64,000 nucleotides of DNA from Chryseobacterium endalhagicum (GTDB taxonomy: Bacteria; Bacteroidota; Bacteroidia; Flavobacteriales; Weeksellaceae): NCBI RefSeq assembly GCF_016745235.1, contig NZ_JAELVM010000005.1:41663-105662 (forward strand). Reading direction: 5' to 3'. Positions 1-9,318 of this stretch are shown piece by piece. The stretch's first letter is position 1; the number at the start of each line of letters is the position of its first letter. A program made the translations under genes and the position numbers. The notes beneath the pieces were generated by a model. The model was given only the letters and a program-made list of their open reading frames with translations. It was not told the DNA's origin and ran no database searches.

Positions 1-100
1 CGTGAAGCAGTGTTGCTAAAGTGGCGCTCATGATTCCGCCGCCTATCAGTACAACGTCATATTTTGGTTTCGGTGTTCTGCTTGTAAGCGAGTGTGGCAT
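1..100 (-). CDS. mqo: Malate:quinone oxidoreductase, N-terminal fragment
   Basis: The reverse strand opens with an ATG at position 100 and reads MPHSLTSRTPKPKYDVVLIG, followed by a glycine-rich FAD/NAD dinucleotide-binding turn (GGGIMSATLATLL), then runs off the window. The GGGIMSATL signature is typical of Mqo, the peripheral membrane FAD enzyme that oxidises malate to oxaloacetate and passes electrons to quinone. Only about 33 residues are visible, so the family call rests on this motif. It is divergent from the aminopeptidase gene that starts at 458. Confidence 0.75.
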   Translation of the reverse strand, partial: MPHSLTSRTPKPKYDVVLIGGGIMSATLATLLH

Positions 101-457
101 AATTCTAAAATTTACATCAAATTTCGGGAAAAGTTTGATAAGTATGAGCGGGTTTAACGATTTTAACACGTTAATTTTTATTGTTAAAACAGTTTCCGAA
201 CAGGCAAAAAAATTCTATGGATACGGCCTATGCTTTCCTATCGAAACAAGCAATCAAATCGTTCATTGGTTTCCGGAAAAGCCCATTGACAGACCATTTT
301 AAAATTTTGCGAAAATCAGGCATTCATCAGCCAAAATATAGGCTAACTTTAATAACTTAGCTTATAATTTGCACATATCACCCATATTTTAACCACTCGT
401 CATGATAAGGTTTAATTAATAATCAATTTTGGGGATATTTGCTTAATACTTAATGAT
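101..457. other. Divergent intergenic region, mqo / Xaa-Pro aminopeptidase
   Basis: AT-rich stretch of 357 bases between two divergent genes. It should hold both promoters, but no full TTG...TAnnTTTG pair is clear on either strand. No credible small gene was found. Confidence 0.5.
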
Positions 458-1855
458 ATGTTTGAAAAGAAAGTGTACCTGCAACGACGTGCTGCCTTAC
501 AATCGAAATTAAATTCCGGGATATTGCTCTTTTTGGGTAATGAAGACAGCCCGATGAATTTTAAAGATAATATCTATCATTTCAGGCAGGACAGTACTTT
601 TTTGTATTATTTTGGAATTAATGAACCTTCATTGGCGGCTATTATCGATCTTGATGAAGATGAAACCATTCTCTTCGGAAATGAAATGAGTATTGATGAT
701 ATTGTATGGATGGGCAGACAGAAAACGTTAGCTGAAAAAAGTGCCGATTCCGGTTTATCAAAAATTCTTCCGTTGGATCAGCTTGATAACTATCTCAAAA
801 AATATCAGGAGAAAAACCGTTCGGTTCATTTTTTACCGCCTTACCGCCCGGAAAATATCATTAAACTGACGAATTGGTTTGACATTCCTACCATTCAACT
901 GAAAGAACGTGCATCATTAAGTTTCATAAAAGCCGTTGTCGCACAGCGTTCAATCAAATCAGCTGAGGAAATTGCAGAATTGGATCGTGCAGCATCGGTA
1001 TCGGCTGATATTCATTTAATGGTCATGCAACAGGCAAAACCAGGAATGTACGAGCGGGAACTTGCCGCTAAAATACAAAGTGAAGCATTGGCTTCGGGAG
1101 GGAATCTGGCTTATCCGGTGATCTTAACGGTTCAGGGGGAAATTCTTCACAATCATTATTATGGCAATCAGCTTAAGGAAGGACAATTGGTTTTAAATGA
1201 TTCCGGAGTGGAAACCGCTTTAGGATATGCCGGCGATCTTACCCGTACTTTTCCTGTGGGCAAGACCTTCACTGCTGAGCAAAAGGATGTATATGATATT
1301 GTACTGAATGCCTATCATCATGCTAAAGATTTATTAGCACCCGGTGTAAGGTATCTGGATGTGCATCTGGCTTCATGCAAAATGCTGGCACAGGGATTAA
1401 AAGACATCGGTCTGATGAAAGGGAATATTGATGATGCCGTACAGGCTGGCGCTCATGCCATGTTTTTTCAATGTGGTACAGGTCATATGATGGGTCTGGA
1501 TGTCCATGACATGGAAGATTTAGGGGAACAATACGTAGGTTATACGGATGATCTCATTAAAAATACAACCCAGTTTGGTCTTAAATCTTTAAGGCTGGGC
1601 AAAGAACTGGAAGCAGGTTATGTACTAACCGTTGAACCTGGAATTTACATCATTCCTGAACTTATCGACCGTTGGAAAGCGTCCAATCAGTTTGCTGAAT
1701 TTATTAATTACGATAAACTCGAAACATTCAGAAATTTCAGCGGTATCAGGGTGGAAGATGATTTTCTGATTACTGGCAGCGGAAGCAGAATGTTGGGTAA
1801 ACATCTGGCCTTAACTACTGAAGAAATCGAAGCAATCAGAAGCGAAGCTTATTAA
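458..1855 (+). CDS. Xaa-Pro aminopeptidase, M24B family
   Basis: A 465-residue cytosolic metallopeptidase that removes an N-terminal residue from peptides with proline at position 2. An N-terminal creatinase-like domain (about residues 1-170) is followed by the pita-bread catalytic domain. The five di-metal ligands are visible: Asp in LVLNDSG, Asp in YAGDLTR, His in CGTGHMMG, Glu in TVEPGIY and Glu in IRVEDDF. Length is normal for bacterial PepP-like enzymes. It lies 293 bases upstream of the hydroxyproline operon on the same strand, so it could release proline or hydroxyproline from collagen-type peptides; that link is inference. Confidence 0.92.
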   Translation: MFEKKVYLQRRAALQSKLNSGILLFLGNEDSPMNFKDNIYHFRQDSTFLYYFGINEPSLAAIIDLDEDETILFGNEMSIDDIVWMGRQKTLAEKSADSGLSKILPLDQLDNYLKKYQEKNRSVHFLPPYRPENIIKLTNWFDIPTIQLKERASLSFIKAVVAQRSIKSAEEIAELDRAASVSADIHLMVMQQAKPGMYERELAAKIQSEALASGGNLAYPVILTVQGEILHNHYYGNQLKEGQLVLNDSGVETALGYAGDLTRTFPVGKTFTAEQKDVYDIVLNAYHHAKDLLAPGVRYLDVHLASCKMLAQGLKDIGLMKGNIDDAVQAGAHAMFFQCGTGHMMGLDVHDMEDLGEQYVGYTDDLIKNTTQFGLKSLRLGKELEAGYVLTVEPGIYIIPELIDRWKASNQFAEFINYDKLETFRNFSGIRVEDDFLITGSGSRMLGKHLALTTEEIEAIRSEAY

Positions 1856-2087
1856 AAATAAAATTTCACAGTTCTATCAGATGTAAGCATCTGAGATATT
1901 TTTTCATGGTATTCTTTTTCGGAAGGATACCATTTTTTTGGGTGCAGCCCATTCATCAATCTCTCTTGTTCAAATAGTCTAATTCCGGCTGGTATCGGTT
2001 AAAATCCAACAACTTAGATCTTATTTTAACCCCTACTTTTGATAAAAGATTTAAACCAATCTTCCTGAATTCTAACTAAACAATGTT

Positions 2088-2116
2088 TTGATCAACCAAG
2101 CTTAAACGTTGGTCAA
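2088..2116. promoter_or_regulatory. Imperfect inverted repeat upstream of hydroxyproline operon
   Basis: TTGATCAAC (2088-2096) and GTTGGTCAA (2108-2116) form an inverted repeat with one mismatch and an 11-base spacer, about 30 bases before the first gene. It could be an operator for the operon, perhaps for the AraC protein at its end, but nothing else supports that. Confidence 0.3.
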
Positions 2117-2148
2117 AGCTCATATTAATCATAAAAAAATAAAAATAC

Positions 2149-3072
2149 ATGAGTATACAATGGACTGGGGTTTTCCCTGCCGTAACTACAAAATTTACGG
2201 CGAACGATGAATTAGATTTTCCGGCATTTGACTTAAACATTGAAGCCCAATTGGAAGCCGGTGCAGAAGGAATTATTTTGGGAGGGACATTGGGAGAAGC
2301 AAGTGTTTTAAGTGATGAAGAAAAAATAGAGATTTTAAAGCATACGTTAGAAATCGTGAATGGCCGTGTTCCCGTTTTATTAAATATTGCAGAACCTACC
2401 ACCAAAAGAGCAATTGCTGCCGCTCAAAAAGCTGAAGAAGCAGGAGCACAGGGTTTAATGCTGCTGCCACCCATGCGTTATTTAGCGGATTCTGATGAAA
2501 CTCTTGAATACCTGACCGAAGTCGCTAAAAGCACAAAATTACCCATCATGATCTACAACAATCCTGTTGATTATAAAATCGAGGTAACTTTAGATATGTT
2601 CGAAGAACTGGCCAAATATCCCAACATCCAGGCCATCAAAGAAAGTACCCGTGACATTTCAAATATCACACGTTTAATCAATCGTTTCGGTGACCGTTTT
2701 GCCATTTTCACAGGCGTTGATCCTATTGCCATGGAAAGTATCGTCATGGGCTGTGTGGGCTGGGTTGCCGGTTTGGTATGCGCCTTCCCGAAAGAAACCG
2801 TTGCCATCTACCGTCTGGTAAAAGAAAACAGAACAGCTGAAGCTTTGAAAATCCACCGTTGGTTTTTACCGATTTTGGAATTGGATACACATCCTAAATT
2901 GGTCCAGTACATTAAACTGGCCGAAGTCGGTACCGGTATCGGAACAGAGAGAACAAGAGCTCCACGTTTAGCTTTAAAAGGGGCAGAACGTGAAAGAGTT
3001 TTAAAAATAATTAACGATGGTATAGCAACCAGACCGGAACTTCCGGCCGGCAGTTGGGGTAAAATAGTTTAA
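2149..3072 (+). CDS. DHDPS-family lyase, probable 1-pyrroline-4-hydroxy-2-carboxylate deaminase
   Basis: A 307-residue (beta/alpha)8 barrel of the dihydrodipicolinate synthase/NAL family. Visible signatures are the GGTLGEA turn near residue 45, the tyrosine of MIYNNP near 140 and the Schiff-base lysine of AIKEST near 165. In this gene set the fitting substrate is 1-pyrroline-4-hydroxy-2-carboxylate, which is deaminated and hydrolysed to 2-oxoglutarate semialdehyde. The next gene, an aldehyde dehydrogenase, starts 9 bases downstream, and an epimerase and a D-amino acid dehydrogenase follow, which selects this function over lysine synthesis. The family could also hold KDG or sialic acid lyases. 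Confidence 0.85.
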   Translation: MSIQWTGVFPAVTTKFTANDELDFPAFDLNIEAQLEAGAEGIILGGTLGEASVLSDEEKIEILKHTLEIVNGRVPVLLNIAEPTTKRAIAAAQKAEEAGAQGLMLLPPMRYLADSDETLEYLTEVAKSTKLPIMIYNNPVDYKIEVTLDMFEELAKYPNIQAIKESTRDISNITRLINRFGDRFAIFTGVDPIAMESIVMGCVGWVAGLVCAFPKETVAIYRLVKENRTAEALKIHRWFLPILELDTHPKLVQYIKLAEVGTGIGTERTRAPRLALKGAERERVLKIINDGIATRPELPAGSWGKIV

Positions 3073-3081
3073 AAACCAGAT

Positions 3082-4650
3082 ATGAACGGAAAAAATATTG
3101 TAGAAGGTGCGTATGTAGAAATTAACGATGGAAGCCTGAAAGCTGTAAATCCCGCAACAGGATTAATGCTTGAAGGTGAGTTTGATAAAGCGAACGAAAC
3201 CCTTGTTAATAAAGCTTTACAATCTGCCACCAAAGCTTTCAAAAGCTACCGACATCTCAATAAAGATCTTAAAGCTGATTTCTTAAATGCCATTGCCGAC
3301 GAAATTACCAGCATCGGTGAAGAACTGGTCACCAGGGCTTCAGCAGAAAGTGGTTTGCCTTTGGGCCGTTTGCAGGGAGAACTGGGCAGAACAACAGGCC
3401 AATTAAGACTATTTGCCAATCTTGTTGCCGAAGGTTCATGGGTAGATGCTATTATCGATACCGCAATTCCCGAAAGACAGCCTCTGCCACGACCTGACAT
3501 CAGAAGAATGCTGGTGCCCATAGGCCTTGTAGTTGTTTTTGGGGCAAGCAATTTCCCGTTAGCTTTTTCAGTTGCAGGGGGTGATACAGCATCCGCATTG
3601 GCTTCGGGCTGCCCCGTGATTGTTAAAGCACATCCGGCCCATTATGGAACCAGTGCTTTAGTAGGTGAAGCCATTATCAAAGCGGCCGAAAAAACAGGAA
3701 TGCCGAAAGGTGTTTTCTCATTATTATACGATGATGGATATACAATTGGAACCGCTTTGGTTCAGCATCCTCTGACTAAAGCGGTCACTTTTACAGGTTC
3801 GTTTAAAGGCGGAATGGCCTTGATTCATCTTGCACAGCAACGTGAACATCCTATTCCTGTTTTTGCGGAAATGGGAAGCATCAATCCTGTTATTTTCCTT
3901 CCGGAGATCATAGAAAATCAGGCCGAAGAACTGGCTAAAAAATATGCAGCATCTATTACTTTAGGGGCTGGTCAGTTTTGCACCAATCCGGGGTTATTGT
4001 TAGCCGTTCAATCACCGGCACTCGACAGCTTTATAACCTTTTTAAGAGAGGCTATTGCCAAAATTCCATCAGCGACCATGCTTACCGAAGGAATTGCCCA
4101 TAACTATAATCAACTTTCTACCGAGATTGTCAATGAAGACGGTGTTGCCCTTTTATCGGCTTCTAATTTAAAGAACGACGAACTCCAAAATCAATCTCAG
4201 GCTAAAATTGCTCAGGTCAGCGCCAGTCATTTCATCAATAATCCAAAGCTCCGTGAAGAAATTTTCGGTCCTTATTCACTCTTGGTCGTGGCTAGGGATA
4301 TCTCCGAACTCGAACAAGCAGTCGATGTACTGGAAGGACAGCTCACCATAACCATAATGGCCGAAAAACAGGAACTTCAGAATCACCGGAATTTAATTGA
4401 TAAACTGACAGACAAAACGGGAAGGATTATCTTCAATGGAGTGCCAACAGGCGTAGAAGTCTGCGCTGCCATGCAGCATGGCGGGCCTTTTCCAGCGACT
4501 AACGACAGCAGGTTTACTTCAGTCGGTTCTACAGCTATTCACCGTTTTGCGCGGCCACTGGCGTATCAGGATTGGGAAGAGGAATTATTACCCGATGAAT
4601 TGAAAGACGGAAATCCTTTGGGTATTTTCAGAACCGTTAACCAGAAATAA
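3082..4650 (+). CDS. 2,5-dioxovalerate (alpha-ketoglutarate semialdehyde) dehydrogenase
   Basis: A 522-residue NAD(P)-dependent aldehyde dehydrogenase. The catalytic cysteine is in GAGQFCTNPG (near residue 300) and the general-base glutamate in FAEMGSINP (near 260). The NAD-binding region has the FGASNFPLAFS segment seen in the KGSADH type III branch. It would oxidise 2-oxoglutarate semialdehyde to 2-oxoglutarate, the last step of hydroxyproline breakdown. It sits between the deaminase and the epimerase with 9-base gaps on both sides, so co-transcription is almost certain. Confidence 0.9.
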   Translation: MNGKNIVEGAYVEINDGSLKAVNPATGLMLEGEFDKANETLVNKALQSATKAFKSYRHLNKDLKADFLNAIADEITSIGEELVTRASAESGLPLGRLQGELGRTTGQLRLFANLVAEGSWVDAIIDTAIPERQPLPRPDIRRMLVPIGLVVVFGASNFPLAFSVAGGDTASALASGCPVIVKAHPAHYGTSALVGEAIIKAAEKTGMPKGVFSLLYDDGYTIGTALVQHPLTKAVTFTGSFKGGMALIHLAQQREHPIPVFAEMGSINPVIFLPEIIENQAEELAKKYAASITLGAGQFCTNPGLLLAVQSPALDSFITFLREAIAKIPSATMLTEGIAHNYNQLSTEIVNEDGVALLSASNLKNDELQNQSQAKIAQVSASHFINNPKLREEIFGPYSLLVVARDISELEQAVDVLEGQLTITIMAEKQELQNHRNLIDKLTDKTGRIIFNGVPTGVEVCAAMQHGGPFPATNDSRFTSVGSTAIHRFARPLAYQDWEEELLPDELKDGNPLGIFRTVNQK

Positions 4651-4659
4651 ACAAATCTC

Positions 4660-5661
4660 ATGAGTAAAACATTTTTTTGCATCGATGCCCATACCTGCGG
4701 AAATCCGGTAAGGTTGGTGGCGGGTGGCGGTCCTCAGTTAGCAGGTAACAACATGAGTGAAAAGCGCCAGCACTTTCTTAAGGAATTTGACTGGATCAGA
4801 ACCGGTTTAATGTTTGAACCGCGTGGCCATGATATGATGTCGGGAAGTATTCTTTATCCTCCTCATGATCCCAATAATGACGTTGCGGTTCTCTTCATAG
4901 AAACCAGCGGTTGTCTGCCTATGTGCGGCCACGGTACGATTGGTACCATCACCATTGCTATTGAAGAAGGCCTTATTCAACCCAAAGTACCCGGCATCAT
5001 CAGAATGGAAGCCCCGGCAGGCCTGGTCCTGATCGAATATAAACAGGAAGGTAAAAAAGTAAAATCAGTAAAGCTCAAAAATGTAGCCTCTTATCTTGCT
5101 GCTGAAAATTTGCAGGTAGAATGTCCGGATTTGGGTACGCTTACTTTTGATGTAGCTTATGGCGGAAATTTCTATGCTATTGTAGATCCTCAGGAAAATT
5201 TCCCGGGATTGGAACACTATACCGCTGCACAGCTGGTTACCTGGAGCCAAACCATCAGAAAAAGAATCAATGAGCAATATACTTTTGTTCATCCTTTAGA
5301 CCCAACGATCAATGGCTGCAGCCATGTCCTGTGGACAGGAAAAACCATCGATCCTGCGTCAACCGCCAGAAATGCTGTTTTTTATGGAGATAAAGCGATC
5401 GACAGGTCACCTTGCGGAACCGGAACATCTGCCCGCCTTGCGCAATGGTACGCTAAAGGAAAACTAAAGCTAGGCGAAGATTTTATTCACGAAAGTTTTA
5501 TCGGCAGCAAGTTTACGGGAAAAATTGAAGAAGAAGTGGAACTTAACGGAATCAAAGCCATCATTCCAAGTGTAGAGGGCTGGGCTAAAGTATTTGGTTA
5601 CAATACCATTAAAATTGACGCTGAAGATGATCCCTATGCACACGGATTTCAGGTGATTTAA
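4660..5661 (+). CDS. 4-hydroxyproline 2-epimerase (proline racemase family)
   Basis: A 333-residue cofactor-independent epimerase. Both catalytic cysteines of the family are present, in PMCGHGTIG (near residue 88) and SPCGTGTSAR (near 253). This separates it from the trans-3-hydroxyproline dehydratases, which have Thr at the second site. It would convert trans-4-hydroxy-L-proline to cis-4-hydroxy-D-proline, the entry step of the pathway encoded by its neighbours. It could have some proline racemase activity, but the context strongly favours the hydroxyproline enzyme. Confidence 0.92.
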   Translation: MSKTFFCIDAHTCGNPVRLVAGGGPQLAGNNMSEKRQHFLKEFDWIRTGLMFEPRGHDMMSGSILYPPHDPNNDVAVLFIETSGCLPMCGHGTIGTITIAIEEGLIQPKVPGIIRMEAPAGLVLIEYKQEGKKVKSVKLKNVASYLAAENLQVECPDLGTLTFDVAYGGNFYAIVDPQENFPGLEHYTAAQLVTWSQTIRKRINEQYTFVHPLDPTINGCSHVLWTGKTIDPASTARNAVFYGDKAIDRSPCGTGTSARLAQWYAKGKLKLGEDFIHESFIGSKFTGKIEEEVELNGIKAIIPSVEGWAKVFGYNTIKIDAEDDPYAHGFQVI

Positions 5662-5692
5662 ATTAAATTTTCAAGACCATTAAAATAGAAGA

Positions 5693-6934
5693 ATGTCGAA
5701 AGTATTGATTATAGGAGGCGGAATTGTAGGTTTAAGCTCAGCCTATTATTTACAAAAAAAAGGCTATGAGGTCACTGTTTTGGATAAAGGTGACATTACA
5801 GACAGCTGCTCATTTGGTAATGCAGGGATGATAGTACCCAGTCATTTTATTCCGCTGGCCGCTCCCGGAATGATTCAACAGGGGATCCGATGGATGTTTA
5901 ACAGTAAAAGCCCGTTTTACGTTCGCCCGTCATTAAATTCTGATCTCATCAGCTGGGGAATCCGGTTTATAAAACATGCCACAGCAAAGCATGTGAGCCA
6001 GTCGGCAGAGCCTTTACATGACCTTTCCCTGCTGAGTAAAAAATTATATGAAGATCTTGCGAAAGAACCCGGTTTTGATTTTGAACTTACCCATAACGGT
6101 ATTTTAGCTTTTTACAAAACTGAAAAAGCCGGAGAGGAAGAAGCTCATCTGGCTGCAAGAGCCATTGAACTGGGCTTGGATATGGCAGTATTGAATGCTG
6201 CTGAATGTACGGCATTACAACCTGACTTAAAATTAGACGTTTTGGGTGCAGTCCATTACCGTTGTGATGCTCATGTTTATCCAACAAAGCTGATGAATGC
6301 TCTGCTTCGCTATCTGGCAAATAATGGAGTGAAAATAGAACGTAATAAGAAGGTGGATAAAATTGAGACTACAGGAAAACGGGTGATCAGGGTGTTTACA
6401 GGAAAACAGAGCTGGGAAGCAGACCAATATGTCATTGCAACAGGCTCATGGTCACCGGAAGTCGCAAAAATGGCTGATCTTACTGTCTCTTTGATGCCCG
6501 GAAAAGGCTATTCTTTTATGGAGCCTGAACCTGAAAACCGCTTAACGATACCGGCATTGCTGTGTGAAGCGAGAGTGGCTCTCACCCCTATGAATGGCCA
6601 GATCAGGTATGGAGGCACGATGGAACTGGATAAAATAAATACCAAAGTCAATATGCACCGGGTCAAAGGAATTGCAGAATCTGTTCCACAGTATTTCCCG
6701 GATTTAAAACCTGTGCTTCCGGCAGAAAAAGATATCTGGTATGGCTTCCGTCCTTCGTCTCCTGACGGTCTACCCTATATCGGGAGAAGTGAAAAGAGAG
6801 AAAATTTAATTATTGCTACAGGTCACGGCATGATGGGACTGAGCTTAGGTATGGCAACAGGATTACTGGTCAGCCAGATTGCTGAGGGTATAGTTACTGA
6901 ACTTAAAATAGAACCTTTTTCGGTGGCCAGATAA
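5693..6934 (+). CDS. FAD-dependent D-hydroxyproline dehydrogenase (DadA-like)
   Basis: A 413-residue FAD oxidoreductase of the DAO/DadA family. The N-terminus has the Rossmann motif IGGGIVGLSSAYYL and the C-terminus has GRSEKRENLIIATGHGMMGLSLG, the usual second FAD contact. It would oxidise cis-4-hydroxy-D-proline to 1-pyrroline-4-hydroxy-2-carboxylate, the substrate of the DHDPS-type deaminase at the operon start. It is 31 bases after the epimerase, the last enzyme gene of the operon. Electron acceptor is unknown; the family often feeds the quinone pool. Confidence 0.9.
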   Translation: MSKVLIIGGGIVGLSSAYYLQKKGYEVTVLDKGDITDSCSFGNAGMIVPSHFIPLAAPGMIQQGIRWMFNSKSPFYVRPSLNSDLISWGIRFIKHATAKHVSQSAEPLHDLSLLSKKLYEDLAKEPGFDFELTHNGILAFYKTEKAGEEEAHLAARAIELGLDMAVLNAAECTALQPDLKLDVLGAVHYRCDAHVYPTKLMNALLRYLANNGVKIERNKKVDKIETTGKRVIRVFTGKQSWEADQYVIATGSWSPEVAKMADLTVSLMPGKGYSFMEPEPENRLTIPALLCEARVALTPMNGQIRYGGTMELDKINTKVNMHRVKGIAESVPQYFPDLKPVLPAEKDIWYGFRPSSPDGLPYIGRSEKRENLIIATGHGMMGLSLGMATGLLVSQIAEGIVTELKIEPFSVAR

Positions 6935-7078
6935 ATAGCCTATTTTTGAAAAACTGGAAGAATCACGGTTTTCCAATATTACCAGAATATAGCCATATTT
7001 TAACCTTATCATGTGAATATTATTCAGATTTGGGTTAATATGATTACTTTTAAGTCGTAATTGATAAGCCAGATTACT

Positions 7079-7981
7079 ATGAAAGTATTACCGTTTACCA
7101 TCCTTGTCCCGAAAGATAAAAGTGTGATCACAGAGTATATTGAGCTCCCTCATTTTTATCAGTATCTTCACAGGCACGATGAGTGGCAGATTACCTATGT
7201 AGAAAGCGGTGAAGGAACTTTGATTGCCGGTAATGATATGCACGCGTTCCGTCCCGGAGATGTCTTTGTGATCGGTGCCAAGCTTCCCCATTTATTTAAA
7301 AGCAATGCAGAATATTTTGCCGATGACAGCGAAAAGGTGATCAAGGCATGTTCCGTCTACTTCAATCCCAGTGGTATTCTCGCTTCTTTGTTCGGGCTAC
7401 CTGAAATGAAAATGGCAAAAGCTTTTTTAGACAAAAACAAGCATGGTTTTAAAGTTCCATATGGTTTTACAGAAGACATCATGAAACAAATCTTTACGGT
7501 TCATAAGGCAACAGGCATCGATGTTCTGTTCAGTTTTGTGAAATTAATGAATACTTTACAGGATCTGAACGAAAATGTAGAACGACTATGCTCAGATCTG
7601 TATTCATCTAATTTCAGCGAGAATGAAGGGATGCGGCTGAGCAAAATCATTAATTTTATTACGGACAACTATACCAATCCTATCTCTCTGGAAGATGTCG
7701 CCAACACAGCTTTTATGACGCCACAGGCCTTTTGCAGATACTTCAAGAAACACACAGGCCATACCTTTATTTCTTTTCTGAATGAAGTAAGGATTAATGC
7801 GGCGTGTAAAAGTCTTACTACGGGAGAAAAAGCAGACTGTATTTCAGGAGTAGCCTATAAAACAGGATTCAACAGTATTACGAATTTCAACAGAGTATTT
7901 AAAAGCATTATCGGGCAGTCTCCAAAGTCTTATATTGATAGCTACAACAGTGTGAGCAAGGTAAATCATGTGAATTATTAA
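7079..7981 (+). CDS. AraC-family transcriptional regulator
   Basis: A 300-residue protein with an N-terminal cupin-like sensor domain (HRHDEWQITYV near residue 30, GDVFVIGAKLPH near 60) and a C-terminal double helix-turn-helix from about residue 190 (ISLEDVANTAFMTPQAFCRYFK, then GFNSITNFNRVFK). The ATG at 7079 is preferred over a TTG six codons upstream because homologues begin near it. It follows the hydroxyproline operon by 144 bases on the same strand and probably controls it, but no matching operator pair was found. Confidence 0.85.
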   Translation: MKVLPFTILVPKDKSVITEYIELPHFYQYLHRHDEWQITYVESGEGTLIAGNDMHAFRPGDVFVIGAKLPHLFKSNAEYFADDSEKVIKACSVYFNPSGILASLFGLPEMKMAKAFLDKNKHGFKVPYGFTEDIMKQIFTVHKATGIDVLFSFVKLMNTLQDLNENVERLCSDLYSSNFSENEGMRLSKIINFITDNYTNPISLEDVANTAFMTPQAFCRYFKKHTGHTFISFLNEVRINAACKSLTTGEKADCISGVAYKTGFNSITNFNRVFKSIIGQSPKSYIDSYNSVSKVNHVNY

Positions 7982-7988
7982 TAGAAAA

Positions 7989-8014
7989 AACCGCCATTAT
8001 ACTAAATGACGGTT
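7989..8014. terminator. Convergent terminator, AraC gene / gpsA
   Basis: Stem of AACCGCCAT against ATGACGGTT with one mismatch, A-rich on the left and T-rich on the right, placed between two convergent genes. Confidence 0.75.
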
Positions 8015-8050
8015 AATTATTTTTTAAACTATATTAAGCCCGGATTCAGT

Positions 8051-9091
8051 TTAATTCAGTTTTGCTGTTAATTTTTTAAACTGCTTTTCTGCATTTTTGC
8101 CTTCATAAAGAATGGCGTAAACGGTATCAATGATCGGAAGTTTCAGATGTTTCTGCTTAGCTGTTTTATAGATCGAATCTGCTGCATAATACCCTTCTGC
8201 CACCATGTTCATAGACTGGATTGCCGATTTTACGGTATATCCTTTTCCGATAAGATTTCCTAAGCTTCGGTTTCTGGAGAAAAGAGAATACGCCGTTACC
8301 AGAAGGTCACCCAGATAAGCACTTTCATTCACATCTCTTGGAGCTTCGTATACCGCTTCCAGGAAAATTTCCATTTCACGGATCGCATTGGAAACAAAAA
8401 CTGCTGTGAAGTTATCTCCGTAGCCAAGTCCGCTTGCTATTCCCGCCCCGATCGCGAAAATATTTTTAAGAATCGCGCTGTATTCATTTCCTAAAATATC
8501 TTTACTGGAATGTACTTTGATAAAATCTGAACCGAAAATTCCTGTCAGTTTATCTGCTGTCTCATCCTCTACGGCAGCAACGGTAAGATAAGAAAGTCTT
8601 TCCATAGCAACTTCTTCCGCGTGACATGGTCCTGCAATAACGGCCTGGTTTCTGAAACCAATTTTAAATTCGTCTCTTAAATAATGTGCTACCACATCAT
8701 TCACTTTAGGAATAATCCCTTTAATTGCAGAAACAAAAATTTTGTCCCCATATTCACAGGTCATTTTATCCATTGTATCCGACAGGTAAATGGAAGGGGT
8801 TGCCAGTACGATCACATCGCAGGCGCTCACCAGCTCGTTGATATCTGTGGTAAGTTTTAGACTTTTAAGATTAAAATTAACGGCGGTAAGGTAAGACGGG
8901 TTGTGTCCGCGGAGTTCAATAGCTCCTTTTACGAACTCGCTTCTTACACACCAGTGCACCACTTTACAGTTTTCAACCAGCATTTTTACGATAGCGGTAG
9001 CAAAACTTCCGCTTCCTACTACTCCTACAGAAATATCGTTTTTATTCTTTTTTGGATGAGAAGATTCTGAAATTATTTTCTTTTTAGCCAT
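8051..9091 (-). CDS. gpsA: Glycerol-3-phosphate dehydrogenase [NAD(P)+]
   Basis: A 346-residue cytosolic enzyme that reduces dihydroxyacetone phosphate to sn-glycerol 3-phosphate for phospholipid synthesis. The Rossmann motif GVVGSGSFATAIVKML is near residue 25, the conserved VSAIKGI near 125, AGPCHAEEVA near 155 and the catalytic lysine segment SAILKNIFAIGAGIA near 205. Length and order match GpsA. The first 20 residues are lysine/serine rich and may be unstructured. Confidence 0.95.
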   Translation of the reverse strand: MAKKKIISESSHPKKNKNDISVGVVGSGSFATAIVKMLVENCKVVHWCVRSEFVKGAIELRGHNPSYLTAVNFNLKSLKLTTDINELVSACDVIVLATPSIYLSDTMDKMTCEYGDKIFVSAIKGIIPKVNDVVAHYLRDEFKIGFRNQAVIAGPCHAEEVAMERLSYLTVAAVEDETADKLTGIFGSDFIKVHSSKDILGNEYSAILKNIFAIGAGIASGLGYGDNFTAVFVSNAIREMEIFLEAVYEAPRDVNESAYLGDLLVTAYSLFSRNRSLGNLIGKGYTVKSAIQSMNMVAEGYYAADSIYKTAKQKHLKLPIIDTVYAILYEGKNAEKQFKKLTAKLN

Positions 9092-9109
9092 AATTGGAAT
9101 GTGAACTGC

Positions 9110-9117
9110 AAATATAT
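9110..9117 (-). promoter_or_regulatory. Promoter -7 box for gpsA
   Basis: TATATTTG on the minus strand, a perfect TAnnTTTG, 18 bases before the gpsA start codon. A possible TTG lies about 15 bases upstream of the box. Confidence 0.55.
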
Positions 9118-9270
9118 TAAAAACATAGCCGCAACACCGACTCCGGGGCTATGATAAAACCCAATTTCTGAAAAAATTAACACTTCAACACAATTAAATA
9201 TCTAATTAGCCGTTAAATACAGAAAAATATAAGTTTTCTTTAAAAATATCCCTCAAAGAGTATTTTTAAT

Positions 9271-9278
9271 TAAATTTG
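9271..9278 (+). promoter_or_regulatory. Promoter -7 box for M23 peptidase gene
   Basis: TAAATTTG, a perfect TAnnTTTG, 40 bases before the start codon at 9319. No good TTG at the expected upstream distance was seen. Confidence 0.5.
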
Positions 9279-9318
9279 CACGCTTAAAACCGTTTTGTAA
9301 TTTATCTAAAGAAGAAAA

